DNA of 64,000 bases, from positions 6,096,414 through 6,160,413 of the forward strand of contig OZ026835.1 in assembly GCA_964023205.1 (NCBI GenBank), read 5' to 3'. Within the stretch, counting starts at the first letter, position 1, and each line of letters opens with the position of its first letter. Shown in pieces: positions 26,001 to 36,600 of the stretch. Both the position numbers and the translations under genes were made by a program. The notes under the pieces were generated by a model that saw only the letters and a list, made by a program, of their open reading frames with translations, had not been told where the DNA came from and did no database searches. The DNA comes from Lutraria lutraria. Its lineage: Eukaryota > Mollusca > Bivalvia > Venerida > Mactridae.

Positions 26001-29000
26001 AAAAGCTAACATCGGTCCTTAACAGTCACAATAGACATTTGTGACAAAGAGCGAGCATGAGAGTTCTTCCTGATTTAATATTAAGTATCTGTGAGAACTT
26101 CTCAGAATTGCAATTTAGCACAAGATCGACACTCAAAAGAGGTAGTCTCATAGATGTTTATACTTGCCTTTTCTTTGATTTTCTCCAGGAAATCTAATGC
26201 CTGTTTAGGATCTGTAAAACATCAATCAAAGATGAAAATCTAGTCAGAGAAATATTTTGAAACTAAGTTTAATGTTTATGAAATACTATACTGGAATGGG
26301 TTAACAATAGTCGATTTGTTCATGGCATTCATAACACTGAAATGACATCAAGACAGAAAATAATTTGAATCTCAATTTTGACTTTACGAAACTCAGTACT
26401 GGATTTAGTAACAATTTAGTTCATAGGCTTAACACATTATTTTGCCAAAGGATATGAAATTACTACATTATATTATTGTTTCTAAATAAGTTGCATTAAG
26501 GAAAATAGAACAAACCAGCAATCTGTTTCACCACAAAAATAATAATCTCTGCCAGGGATAGATGGTTGATTCTGAAACCAAAAGTAAATAATTTAGAAAT
26601 CTATTCAAGTAATGTTAATAACATCCAAAGAAATAACTACAAACCTATGAATTAATATTATGCAAGATACATTCAATGTATAAAATAGTATCATTAAATA
26701 ACATAGACTGAATTTGTGACAGAGATAATGTGGACAATGCTCCAATACAATTTTTTTTACAGTTCCTGTGATTATTCATAAATGGGTAATTCAACATATT
26801 TGACAAATAAGGTATAATTTAAAACAGAAATTATTTACCTGTGCTCGAAATCAGAAATGAAATTTTCATACATCTGAAAAGAACAAAAACATAAAAGTTT
26901 AAATGGAAATTCTCTGCACCATCATTTCCCAGAATTGATAATCCTTAAACAAAATTACTTCATGAATCATTTCACTAGAAAGTTTACACAGAGGTTTAAA
27001 GGATCGTAAACTGATATAGTAATACAGAAAATCACATCTGTCATATTGTTCCATAAAACAGTTGAAGTTCCAGTGTGTTTAAGGTTAATGCTGTTCTAAA
27101 CTATATTTCAGTTATATACAGCTGCTTGTTCAAAATTGAGATGGGTATGACTTGGTGTGATCAAGATTTGAATCCAGAATGCCAGGTTACAAGTCCAGCT
27201 AACTAACCACTGGACCATGGCCTGTTTCTTAATATACACAACATATATCATTAACCTAATTAAGTAAAACATTGTGTACACAAATACCATAAACCTGGCC
27301 ACTTACTCTAATAAGTCCCTCTCCTTTACTGAATGAAGGATTCTTCACAAAGTTTTGTAGTCTCAACGTCAATTGATGCCATAATCTGAAGAGAAAATTG
27401 TAAAATTCAACTTAATGCAAAACCAATCTGATATAAATTGGTTATTAGAAAATACTTTTCAATTCATTACTCGATCTACATGTATATATTAATAATATAG
27501 GTATAATGATATTTCATAATGAATTATGTGCTATGTCTGACCAAAAGTTTTTTTCAACATGGTATATCATATTAACATATATTTAAGTTACTGACACAAT
27601 TGTCCTTGTGCACACAAACATCATTGGAGAAACTGAAGTCATCCATTTTGTAGATAACACATAAACTTATATAGCAGGGCTCTCCTTTGATCCTTAAAAT
27701 GGCATTTTGACAGTTGTAATTTGCAAAATAAGGTTTTTGACTTTTGAGAATTGGAACCAAAGGGTCAAATTTACTATTACATTAGTAGGAAATTTTGTTG
27801 ACTCTTTAAATTTCTATCAGCTAAGAATAATTTTGACCCCCAAATTTTGAAGTCTAGGGAGTGCCCTGTATAGGTCATTAAATATGTACATTAAACATTA
27901 CAGATTCTCACTGAGTCAGAATTTCATTTAAGTAAATTGAGTCCTTTGTAATGGTCCGAGTCTGACCATCATTTCTCAAACAGAAATTCACTAATTAATT
28001 GCAGCAGATGTAGGATAAAACTGTTTCAACACCCTTGTAGTTATTCAATGGTCTTTGACGATGACATGAGTCATGATCTAAAATATATCTTCAACAGACG
28101 AAAGGTATCCAATATTATGCTGATATTTCATACTACCCTTTATTTCAACAATTTCTCGAAATTTCAGGGGCATCTGTATTGCTCAGGTTGTCTCGCACCC
28201 TGTACGAACAAGTCGAAATTTCCAGAATTTACTATATAAATATCAAACGGACGAGTTGAAAAATGCTTAGCTGGCAAAACGGCCTGGTAAACAGACCCTT
28301 TTTCCTTCTAATAAATAAAGTTCTATAAAAGAGACTGAAATTCAGTGACTTCCCAATTGCAAAAAGGCTCTTTTTTCCCAATTTTGGGAAAGAAATTCCC
28401 AAAAAATACAATGCTATTCAAACTCTTATAATTATAATAATTTAAATAAATCTAACCTTCTCAATATATGGCCAAAAATTGCATTTGAATTTCCCAAAAT
28501 GAAGGGCTAAGGCCAGTCAGAAGCATTCCGAAAGTTACGTCTTCTTCTTTACCGTTTAATGGGAAGAAACTCTAATTAATGGAATATCTAGTACCAAGCA
28601 TTAAAACTGATAAAACAGAACTTTGTATTTACAATACAAAATTATGTACACGGACATGTATTGTATAAGTACTGTCCGAACACAGCCCTGAAGCTCTCTA
28701 TACAGGTACAGATACACTCTTGGATCGAGCTTGTTCCAGTCAGATACGGTCCGGTGATGTGGTTGAGTGTCCACCTACAAGTGTTTCTGGGTTCAATCCC
28801 CAGAGAGGACCATGGATTTTATTCAACCACACTTATGAGATTCCATTACAAGAATTGAATTTGAAGCAACATTTTGTGCAAATAAGAATAGAGATATAAT
28901 AAATAATTCTAGCAGAAGACATGTTTCTTCTTGAAGTTCATTCAGAAATCGGAAAGTAAAAAAGCTCAATACATCCAATTGTTCGTCTTTGTAAGATTTA

Positions 29001-29174
29001 TCATGGACATTTGCTGAGTCACGGAGTGGTAGGAAATTAAACGATTTAGAAACATTTATGAAAACTGTCTTACTTTTTATTGTAAAGTTCTTCTAGTTTC
29101 CCCCATTCCGCGGCTATTTCACCAGAAGATTTCTTTTGTTGTTCAGCCAAATAAGCTCCTACGTCTTTAGGCAT
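20088..29174 (-). CDS. PSMD13: 26S proteasome non-ATPase regulatory subunit 13 (Rpn9)
   Basis: Subunit of the proteasome 19S lid that helps assemble the lid on the base. Coding exons on the minus strand, 5' to 3': 29074-29174, 27307-27385, 26839-26873, 26516-26571, 26168-26211, 25228-25314, 24255-24426, 22914-22993, 22491-22616, 22006-22068, 21071-21151, 20600-20716, 20088-20183. Phases agree at every junction and the joined frame is 378 aa plus stop; vertebrate PSMD13 is about 376 aa. Start chosen at the ATG of [13 protein letters not shown], the usual family N terminus. Recognisable blocks: [60 protein letters not shown], then the PCI region with [38 protein letters not shown] and [13 protein letters not shown], ending AHDILT. 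All introns are GT-AG except intron 5, which has a GC donor. No defect is visible. Confidence 0.96.
20950..21017 (-). repeat. tRNA-like SINE head in PSMD13 intron 11
   Basis: Read on the minus strand: a box A-like TGGTCTAGAGG and, about 35 bases on, a perfect box B-like GGTTCGAATCTG, with tRNA-like spacing. It lacks complementary acceptor arms, so it is more likely the Pol III promoter head of a SINE than a functional tRNA. Confidence 0.5.
21783..21865 (-). repeat. tRNA-like SINE head in PSMD13 intron 10
   Basis: Minus-strand reading: GCCTCCATGGTTGAGTGGTT (box A TGGTTGAGTGG) and later GAGTTAGAATCCCACC (box B-like). The distance between boxes is longer than in a standard tRNA, as with a long variable arm. 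It is probably a decayed SINE. Confidence 0.5.
22201..22490. other. PSMD13 intron 9 sequence without recognised repeat
   Basis: AT-rich intron; nothing recognised. The same holds for most PSMD13 intron sequence not listed separately (24430-25227, 25315-25720, 25890-26160, 27390-28740). Confidence 0.4.
23146..23841 (-). mobile_element. Hairpin-ended repeat element, core B, minus orientation
   Basis: Starts AAACAAGAGGGCCACATTGG (complement of the 3' terminus, with the GGGCCA...TGGCCC hairpin) and ends in AGGTGAGCTAAAAA. A perfect 26-base palindrome, arms AGCTCACCTGAT, lies at 23811-23836 beside the 5' terminus. The interior is three tandem units of about 160-162 bp beginning AAGCTAAA at 23299, 23461 and 23621, each with GGGCCCATAACTC. 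It lies in PSMD13 intron 7. Confidence 0.75.
25725..25884. mobile_element. 160-bp TA-flanked MITE (CAGTCAAACCTG family)
   Basis: Terminal inverted repeats CAGTCAAACCTGTG and the complement of CAGTCAAATCTGTG (13 of 14 match), with TA duplicated at both sides. Typical of a Tc1/mariner-derived non-autonomous element. Diverged relatives at 33931-34108, 37147-37308 and 11140-11256. Located in PSMD13 intron 5. Confidence 0.85.
26166..26167 (-). promoter_or_regulatory. PSMD13: GC splice donor of PSMD13 intron 5
   Basis: The exon ends AAAGAAAAG and the intron starts GCAAGTA. Apart from the C the site is a perfect donor (AAG|GCAAGT), the known consensus of GC-AG introns. The next exon begins [10 protein letters not shown] after CCAG, and the frame is only kept if this GC site is used. 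Confidence 0.85.
27150..27222 (-). repeat. tRNA-like SINE head in PSMD13 intron 2
   Basis: Minus-strand reading: GGTCCAGTGGTTAGTTAGCT (box A-like) and GGATTCAAATC (box B-like) with tRNA-like spacing. The fold is incomplete, so it is probably a SINE remnant, not a gene. Confidence 0.5.
28742..28813 (+). repeat. tRNA-like SINE head in PSMD13 intron 1
   Basis: GGTCCGGTGATGTGGTTGAG ... CTGGGTTCAATCCCCAG ... GGACCA. Box A (TGGTTGAGTGT), a strong box B (GGTTCAATCCC) inside a paired T-arm, and matching GGTCC/GGACC ends are all present. The 5' arm is irregular; a SINE head or tRNA pseudogene is more likely than a working tRNA. Confidence 0.5.
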
Positions 29175-30042
29175 TTTTGCGAATTTTGTGTGTGTTTACC
29201 GGCGGAAGTATAATTACTATAATTCTTCAAAATGAAGAGCAGTGGTAAATGTAAAGTACGTATCATACCGTTCCGTGACACAGTACGGTTCAGTCCGAAC
29301 TTTAATATCTCTGAATAAGATAGTTATAAATAAGCTACTGTAATATTAATAATTCTCTTCTTTCTGTTAAAAATTATAATTTTAACCGAAATGTTATAAT
29401 TTAAATGTCCATTTTACCATGGGACTGCATGCATGTACCCCATGTATTAACTATTCAAATCCATATGGACCTGGAATCAAAGGACTAAAAGTACTCATGG
29501 AAACTGACAGGAAACTAGATAAACACTTGCATGGCGAATGTAGAAAAACATAGTACTTTGGTCCACATTAAAATTTATGCGCACTAAGCGAGTGATGGCT
29601 GTGGAAACCTGAACTATTGTTCAGTTCCCAAAAAGTACAGAGCTCATCAGTGCTTGTCCAATTTAGACTGGACACAATAGTAGACTAGAAAGATGCAAGC
29701 CAGCATATCAGCATGCTAATTATATCAAGCACTTCCAGAGTTAATGCCAATAAATGATATTCAGACCTTAGTAAGTTATCTCTTTTGCTGGTAATCAGAT
29801 GTCAGCTAGAATGTATGAATACATCAATCATATGTAAGACACAGCCAAGTGAACCATGTCAGTAGGTGTGAGCCTGATTATCATGCATGTCTGGTGATAT
29901 AAACCCATAGATAAGTTCTCATGTAGTCTCCAAACATATTTACCTACAGATATATACATTATAGTACATATGCTCATATACTTACAAACAATTAACTGAA
30001 TTGACAGAATAAAATACAAAAGAATTATTGTTATAAATCACC
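29175..30042. other. PSMD13 upstream region and spacer to the DERA 3' end
   Basis: The PSMD13 promoter should lie just above 29174, but no TATA box or clear GC box is visible. From about 29520 to 29640 there is a diverged copy of the dispersed repeat also seen at 13815-13945 (ATAGTACTTTGGT, GCGAGTGATGGCTGTGGAA). Nothing else was recognised. Confidence 0.4.
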
Positions 30043-33000
30043 TTTATTCTGGCTAATGAGCAAAACAAAATACAACTGTCTACATGAATGTTTACACTCA
30101 TCCCCTAACATTGTTATACAGGTGGAGTATCAGCAATCACCGGCATCGGGACTGCGTTACAACATTAAGATACAAGAAACGTGATTGTTCCAGACAAAAT
30201 TAATAACAATGAAACCGCATATATAGACATGTTTATAATTATACAATGTACCATGGACTCTTGGGAAGCAAGAGTTAGAAGTTGCCATCAACTGATCATA
30301 CAAATCATACAATAATATAACCATGAGATGAGGAATTTGTTGGAACAGCACAGTTGTAGTCAATGATTACATGTAATCAAACCAAACTTGTTGCAAAAAA
30401 TTTTACTCATAACAGACATGAGACTACTAGTATTTTGTTACCTAGACCTATAATTTTATAAACATGGCTATATAAACATGCAGTACAATTAACTTTTTAT
30501 AAGATAACTGAAAATTGTCGAAGAAAATAATTATCAGAAAATGATGAAACAATAATATTCAAATAAATATAAATGTAGACTATTTATTAGTTCCTGCATC
30601 AAATCATTTGATAAAACAATCCCTATTCCTTATTAACAGCTGCCAAACAAACGACTGAAATAACACATTAAAACATGTTTAGTATAAACTAATTTGTACC
30701 ATAAAAAGAAAGTAACACATAAAGGTTGAAGGCAGGAAGTAAAGAGCTGATGGCACAATTGGCCTGAGTTCCAACCATTAGTTTTTGTCATTATTTCACT
30801 TTAAAAACAGAAACACATTGAGTTATATCTTCAATGTTTATCACAGTATATCCCCATTTGTCCCAGTTATTCACAAAAATGTCTATTCTTAAAACAACAG
30901 TTACATTGACCTTGGCACTGACATAATATTACCATGCAATGCAATGGAAAAAATCTAGATTAGATAAATCAGAAACTCCAGAAAATCTCCATTAAAAATC
31001 TATGATGACTTGAACAATATCCTATGGATAGTTTTGAAATTTTCACAAAGAGATAGAGGCTAAAGCAACACAGCTTAGAACCACAAAGACATAAAAAAAT
31101 GTCATCCTGATACACACAACACCAATACAGCAATGTACAATTTTCTCATAGATCACACTTAATGCCATGTTATACAATGATAATTAAACAGTTTGAACAC
31201 TTTTATGATGAGGTTTTTGTAATAGCATTTGTCAAGTACATGATTTTTAAAATTGTAAAGACACAAAAACAATTTTTTTACAAGAATACATAATATTATT
31301 ATAATGAGTAAACAAAATATATCAGCTGCCATTGTCTGATAATGTGTCAATGCCCAAACTCATTCCCATGACATGATAAACCATTCCTTGTGATAAACAT
31401 GTCCATATGACTTGCTAACTGTTCATGAATACTTGAAACTTAGACTTGAGATTCATGATACATACTTTGACTATATAAAACTTAAACATTCATCATTAAA
31501 ACAGGTTGATGACACATAAGCCTAATAACTAAATAACACTGGCACAAATACATTACAGCAACGCTGCTATACACCAGTTTCAATACTATATTCAAGAATT
31601 AAGTCGTTGTCGCATTCTGCTGTTACACATTACAGAAAAATGTAACCATAATGACCATGCATTTATGCTGATTAAAAATTCTGACTAGCAAACATTATAC
31701 ATAAATTCATATGTACTGGTAAATACAAATAATGAACATCCACTAGACACTAAACACAATGAATAAGTAGTCCTGATTATTAAGATTAATGGAAAAATTT
31801 ATACACAAAGAACACTGACTTGTCAGAATAGCCTTTATGTGGGTAAAATGATATAACACCATTCCGATTGATGGTATAATAAGCAAATTTGATATAAGAA
31901 TTCAACAATAACATATATAATCCAAAGTAAAAAACATCTCTTATATTTTAGCATACAGCAAGTCTAGCACTACCCAAGACATGTCTATGATGTCAAAGCA
32001 CAAAAGTGTAAAATTCTAACTCCATACAACTTCTATACAAAAATATTTCACCAGGAACTAGGGGATGTTTAAAGTTCTATCATTACCACTAACAGGTTTA
32101 TAATATCATATCAATTTCAAGATATTTCACCTCCATTTATATCACAACAGAAATTACAAGAAAAGCAACTCTTCCTAAAACCAGTTTTAAAATATCCATA
32201 ACATTTATAAATATAACTCAAATATTCACAAAAATATGCATTAACATGTCTCATTGGACTCAAGTTGAATAGCTCTGCAGGAGAGATTCAATTGAAAAGA
32301 TACGGAAGGATAAAAATCAACATTTTTACACAACCGAAAACTAGCACTTTTTATTGCTGTAAAAAGAATTATTGAACATCTGAAACACCACTATGATGTA
32401 CTTAATATAAACAGAAGTAAACAAATATCAATAACAAATACAGTAAAGTTGTCCTGGCAACATAGACAGCATATCATGAAAAGTAATAAAATACCACATT
32501 CCTAATGAAAAAATTATTTTTTTCTAACAATAAAACTCATACAATTGACTTCAAAGATCCTTAAAGTCCCATAAGCTTATAAATGTATTGGTCCTAATAG
32601 TTTCTGTTTGTTCTATAACAGAGGAATCCGGTGTGTTTTCCTCACATGCATACTTTATAGCAAGAAAAACTGTTTCCGAAACTACTAACCTTTTTTTTCA
32701 ATATCATTGAAATAAATACTATTTATAGAACACCTGAGTTTTCCCGCAGTCATGCTATGCACACGTAGTAAAGTGACGTCACGCGCTCTACATATTTCAA
32801 GTTTACAAAAGCAAAAATCACAGTGAAATGAGTGTTTTCATCGTCGGTAATAATTATCTTGGGATAATATCAGCAATTAAATGTTCTTGCATATATTTTT
32901 CTATAGCAAAAAGTTAATGGGGCTTTAAATTCATGATTATCTTCTAATTTAAAGGAATGTAATCATTTTTGACAGAAAACAACTACTGGGTATGCTTAAA

Positions 33001-33697
33001 TCCCAAAACAAAATAATTAAAAACATTACAGCATTGAATCTAAAATACACCAGTGTAATAGCTTTTAATAGTATTAAGGAATGCCTATAGATGTGAAAAT
33101 GAAAAACATAAATGCAGTATTACATGTATATTTCGAAGTAAAAAATAATTTAATTCAGAAAGTAAGAAAATACAATTAGCTTCATATAGATGAATAAAAT
33201 TCATTGAACACTGTACAAGCACTATTTCAAATGGAATAATTATATAATAATAATCCTTAAATATTCATCAAAAGACTGCACTAATATCTTAGTACATTAT
33301 GAATTTTGTTAATTCAAATCCCACATGAGATTTGTTCATAAACTTCCTTGAGATATGTTTAAAAAACACATACATGGTCATATTATCGCCAAACTTCTAA
33401 ATATTTTCTTTTTTTAAATCCTCAGCCGAAGGATAATTTTATGTCATTACATCAATAATCTAAATATTTCACAATAATGCTTATTCTATTTAAACATGCA
33501 CCCCACACCAGGATGTCACTTTCAAATTGGACAGTCCACTTTAAGAATTCTATCTGAACTAATATAAAGTAATAACAGATTTTCTGGACACAAATTTTCT
33601 TAACTTTACCATTTTGGTGTGAGGTGTTTATATCACTGGTACAGTCCCAAGTTTGGATATAAATAAACCAGTAGGCATTGATATGTAACAGAGATTT
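30043..33697 (-). other. DERA: Probable long 3' UTR of DERA with two poly(A) signals
   Basis: No other gene is seen between the DERA stop and PSMD13. On the minus strand AATAAA occurs at 32350-32355 and at 30043-30048, the latter followed by a T/GT-rich stretch as expected downstream of a cleavage site. Using the distal site would give a UTR of about 3.65 kb carrying the MITE at 32561-32928. Length and use are inference. Confidence 0.35.
32561..32928. mobile_element. MITE copy 2, 368 bp, TTAA-ended, complete
   Basis: Begins TTAAAGTCCCATAA and ends with the complement of TTAAAGCCCCATTA. It could be read as a TTAA target duplication with short inverted repeats AG(T/C)CCCAT, as left by piggyBac-like elements. 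The body is nearly identical to 12955-13314. The piggyBac assignment is inference. Confidence 0.75.
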
Positions 33698-36600
33698 CTA
33701 TGACATGGGAATCTCATGTGAAGCAGCATATCTCCCATAGACAAAGTGAAATAGCTGTCTTTCAATATCAATCAGTAAGGAGCTGGCCCCTAATCGGAAC
33801 AATCCAGGCATTGTCCATTCATCACCGAGTTCTTCTTTCATCATTGACAACCAGGTACATGCATCCTTTGCAGATCTGATACCTCCAGCTGGCTTGAATC
33901 CGACCTTAAAATATACAGAATATCACAATACAGTCTAACCTGCAAACAAAACCTTTCTTTGAAAAAGACAAAAAATTGCCTTTATTGATAAGTGACCTTT
34001 ATTCAGAGGTCACTTCATTCTTAATGATCAATGACAGTTTATAAAAGAATGGCCTTTATTTACTTGGTGGCTATCATTCGGAGGTGGCTGTCAACACAGG
34101 TTTGAGTTTACATATCTAAGTATTACTACAACACCATTATATCAATCTGCTAATACAGGTAAATGCATTCAGAAAACACAGTTTCATCCATAAATGAAAT
34201 ATAGACCACATAATTTTCCTGGATTCTAAACCAATACTTACTTTATTCTCTGCAAGTAACTGGCAACTTATTCCAATACATAATCAGTGGAGAAGAGTGG
34301 CTTTAGGAATAATGTCTACAATAAAATAGTCACAGAAAATGCAAGCTGCTCAAAGGACTCAAACTTACAAACTGCATACTGTGGAATCATTAAATTTCGT
34401 TGGGGATTTAATTTCATGGATTTCGTGGGTCAGCTCATCCACGAAATCAAATCCCCACAAATTTAAATGCAGAGATAAGGTATTTCTTTTCAAAAATCAA
34501 AATCCACAAATTTATATCCCCACGAAATAGCTGTTGTAGTAAAAACCACGAAAATTGAGCCCAACGAAAATAAATGAAAATACAGTATACAGACAGTCTA
34601 ACATATTCTCAGCACACATCACTTACCTTATATCCAGTCCTCTCAAAATATTCTCTGATAGCTCGCACCATAACAAGACCAACCATTAAAGTTGCATTAA
34701 CACCTTCTTTACCAGTTGATGTCTTAATAAAATCAGCTCCTAAATATGATATAAAATGCAAGAATAAATTTTATTGTCATATACATGAAAGGCTTTTTTA
34801 TCACTGCGGTATCATTCATATTCATGCAGGATGAATTTTCACAGATTTTATGCAAAGATGAATGAGTGAATTGATGATGGCACTATCATTCTCGTGATCT
34901 TGTGATATCTTAAATGTTTTTTTCAACTAGATTTGAAAATATGCAATTTTTTTAGCTTTTGCGCAAAAACTCACGTCAGCGAAATTAGATGATGAATTTT
35001 AACAATGAATGATAAAATCAAATCTTACCTGCCATCATACAGACAAGACTGGCTTTATATACATTAACGAGACTTCCAAGTTCTCCTGTGGCAAGAATTG
35101 TCTTCAGATGTGCTTCTCCACAAGCTTCTTTCATCATTTTTACTTCATCATAGACACCTGTTGTAAACCATGTTATACTTTAATCATGAAATTATCTCAA
35201 CAAATTTTGCAAATGTTGCAAACATAAATCCAACCGTTCAAGTAACTGTCAAACTTTAAACACAAATAAAACTGGAAATGATGACCTTGTTCATACAGAA
35301 TGCACATAATTTTATGTAAAATCATAATGTTCTTTTAATTGTCTTTATATCAGGGTGATTGAAAATATCACAAATTTGATTTTGGGACTAAGTTAGCATC
35401 ATTAATTCCCTTGGAACTTGCAAAATGCCTTTTATACATAAGACCATATCAAGACAATTATTTTAATCAAATATTACTTTTTTGGATCTAAATATTGGAT
35501 TCAGAACTGTTGTTGTAAAACCAACACCAATACTCTCACAATAGTAAATCCAGGTAATAATTCTCTAAATTCTGTCAGCAGTAGACCTAAATATTCACCA
35601 GTCATTTATCAAAGGCAACAGTTTGTGAGAACAACAGGATGCAAAGCATGTAACATAGACACTTGTCAATATAGTAAAATACTAGATTGTGTGTCAAAAC
35701 ATCTTTGACACTAAAATTATGCTCTTATACTAAAATATAATGCTAAGGCTCTAAATCGAAACTATTGAATCAAGAAATTTGTCACTAAAGACACAAACCT
35801 TTCCAGTCTCCAGTAAGAGCCATCTGTCGATTTATAACAATGTCTATTTCCCTGGCACCATCTTCTACAGCTAGACGTATTTCCTCTAATCGAGTTTTTA
35901 GATGTGTCTGACCACAAGGAAACCCAGTGGCAACTGTTATAAAGATCAAACATAGTAATTTAACCTTCAGAAGTACAGTCAAACCAGAGCGAGCTAATGA
36001 TCACATAAAGTAGTAATTAAACCTGTGGTATCAAAAACTGAAATAAGACTGAACTTATTGATATCAACCTAATTCAAACCAAAAATTAAATGAAATGGTA
36101 ACAACCGTACCTGAAGCAACAGGAATGTGGCTGGCACCAGCAGCCTTCAGTGAGTTGACAGCATCAGCTACACGACTAGGATATACACATACAGCTCCAA
36201 CAGAGACACCTGTAAATAAGAAACCAACTTTCTTAGGACTTGTTAAACTATTGTATTGTATCAAAATACATTCACCATCAAGTACAAGTTCTAATGATAA
36301 GCCAAATTGATCTTGAGTTAATTGGCATAGTATTTATTAAATTACTTTGATGAAGTAGAGAAGTATCTATAGTTGTGAAGGACCATAACTAGACCTGCTG
36401 ATCTAGTACATGGCACGTATGTGTAGTATTTAGGCTAAGTGCAGGAACACTACAATAAGAATAACAAAAAATGTCTTTAAAAAGACAGTCGCAAAGTGTC
36501 TTTAATGTTATGATGCATGATTTTTTATTTAATTCCTAAATTGCCGTTATAGTACCATGTGAACACCACTTATCACCTAGCAGTCCAATTAGGTCATGCA

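Noticed and set aside
28742..28813. Functional tRNA gene
   Set aside because: Box A and box B fit, but the acceptor and D arms are irregular and no clean anticodon loop is seen; SINE head or pseudogene is likelier.
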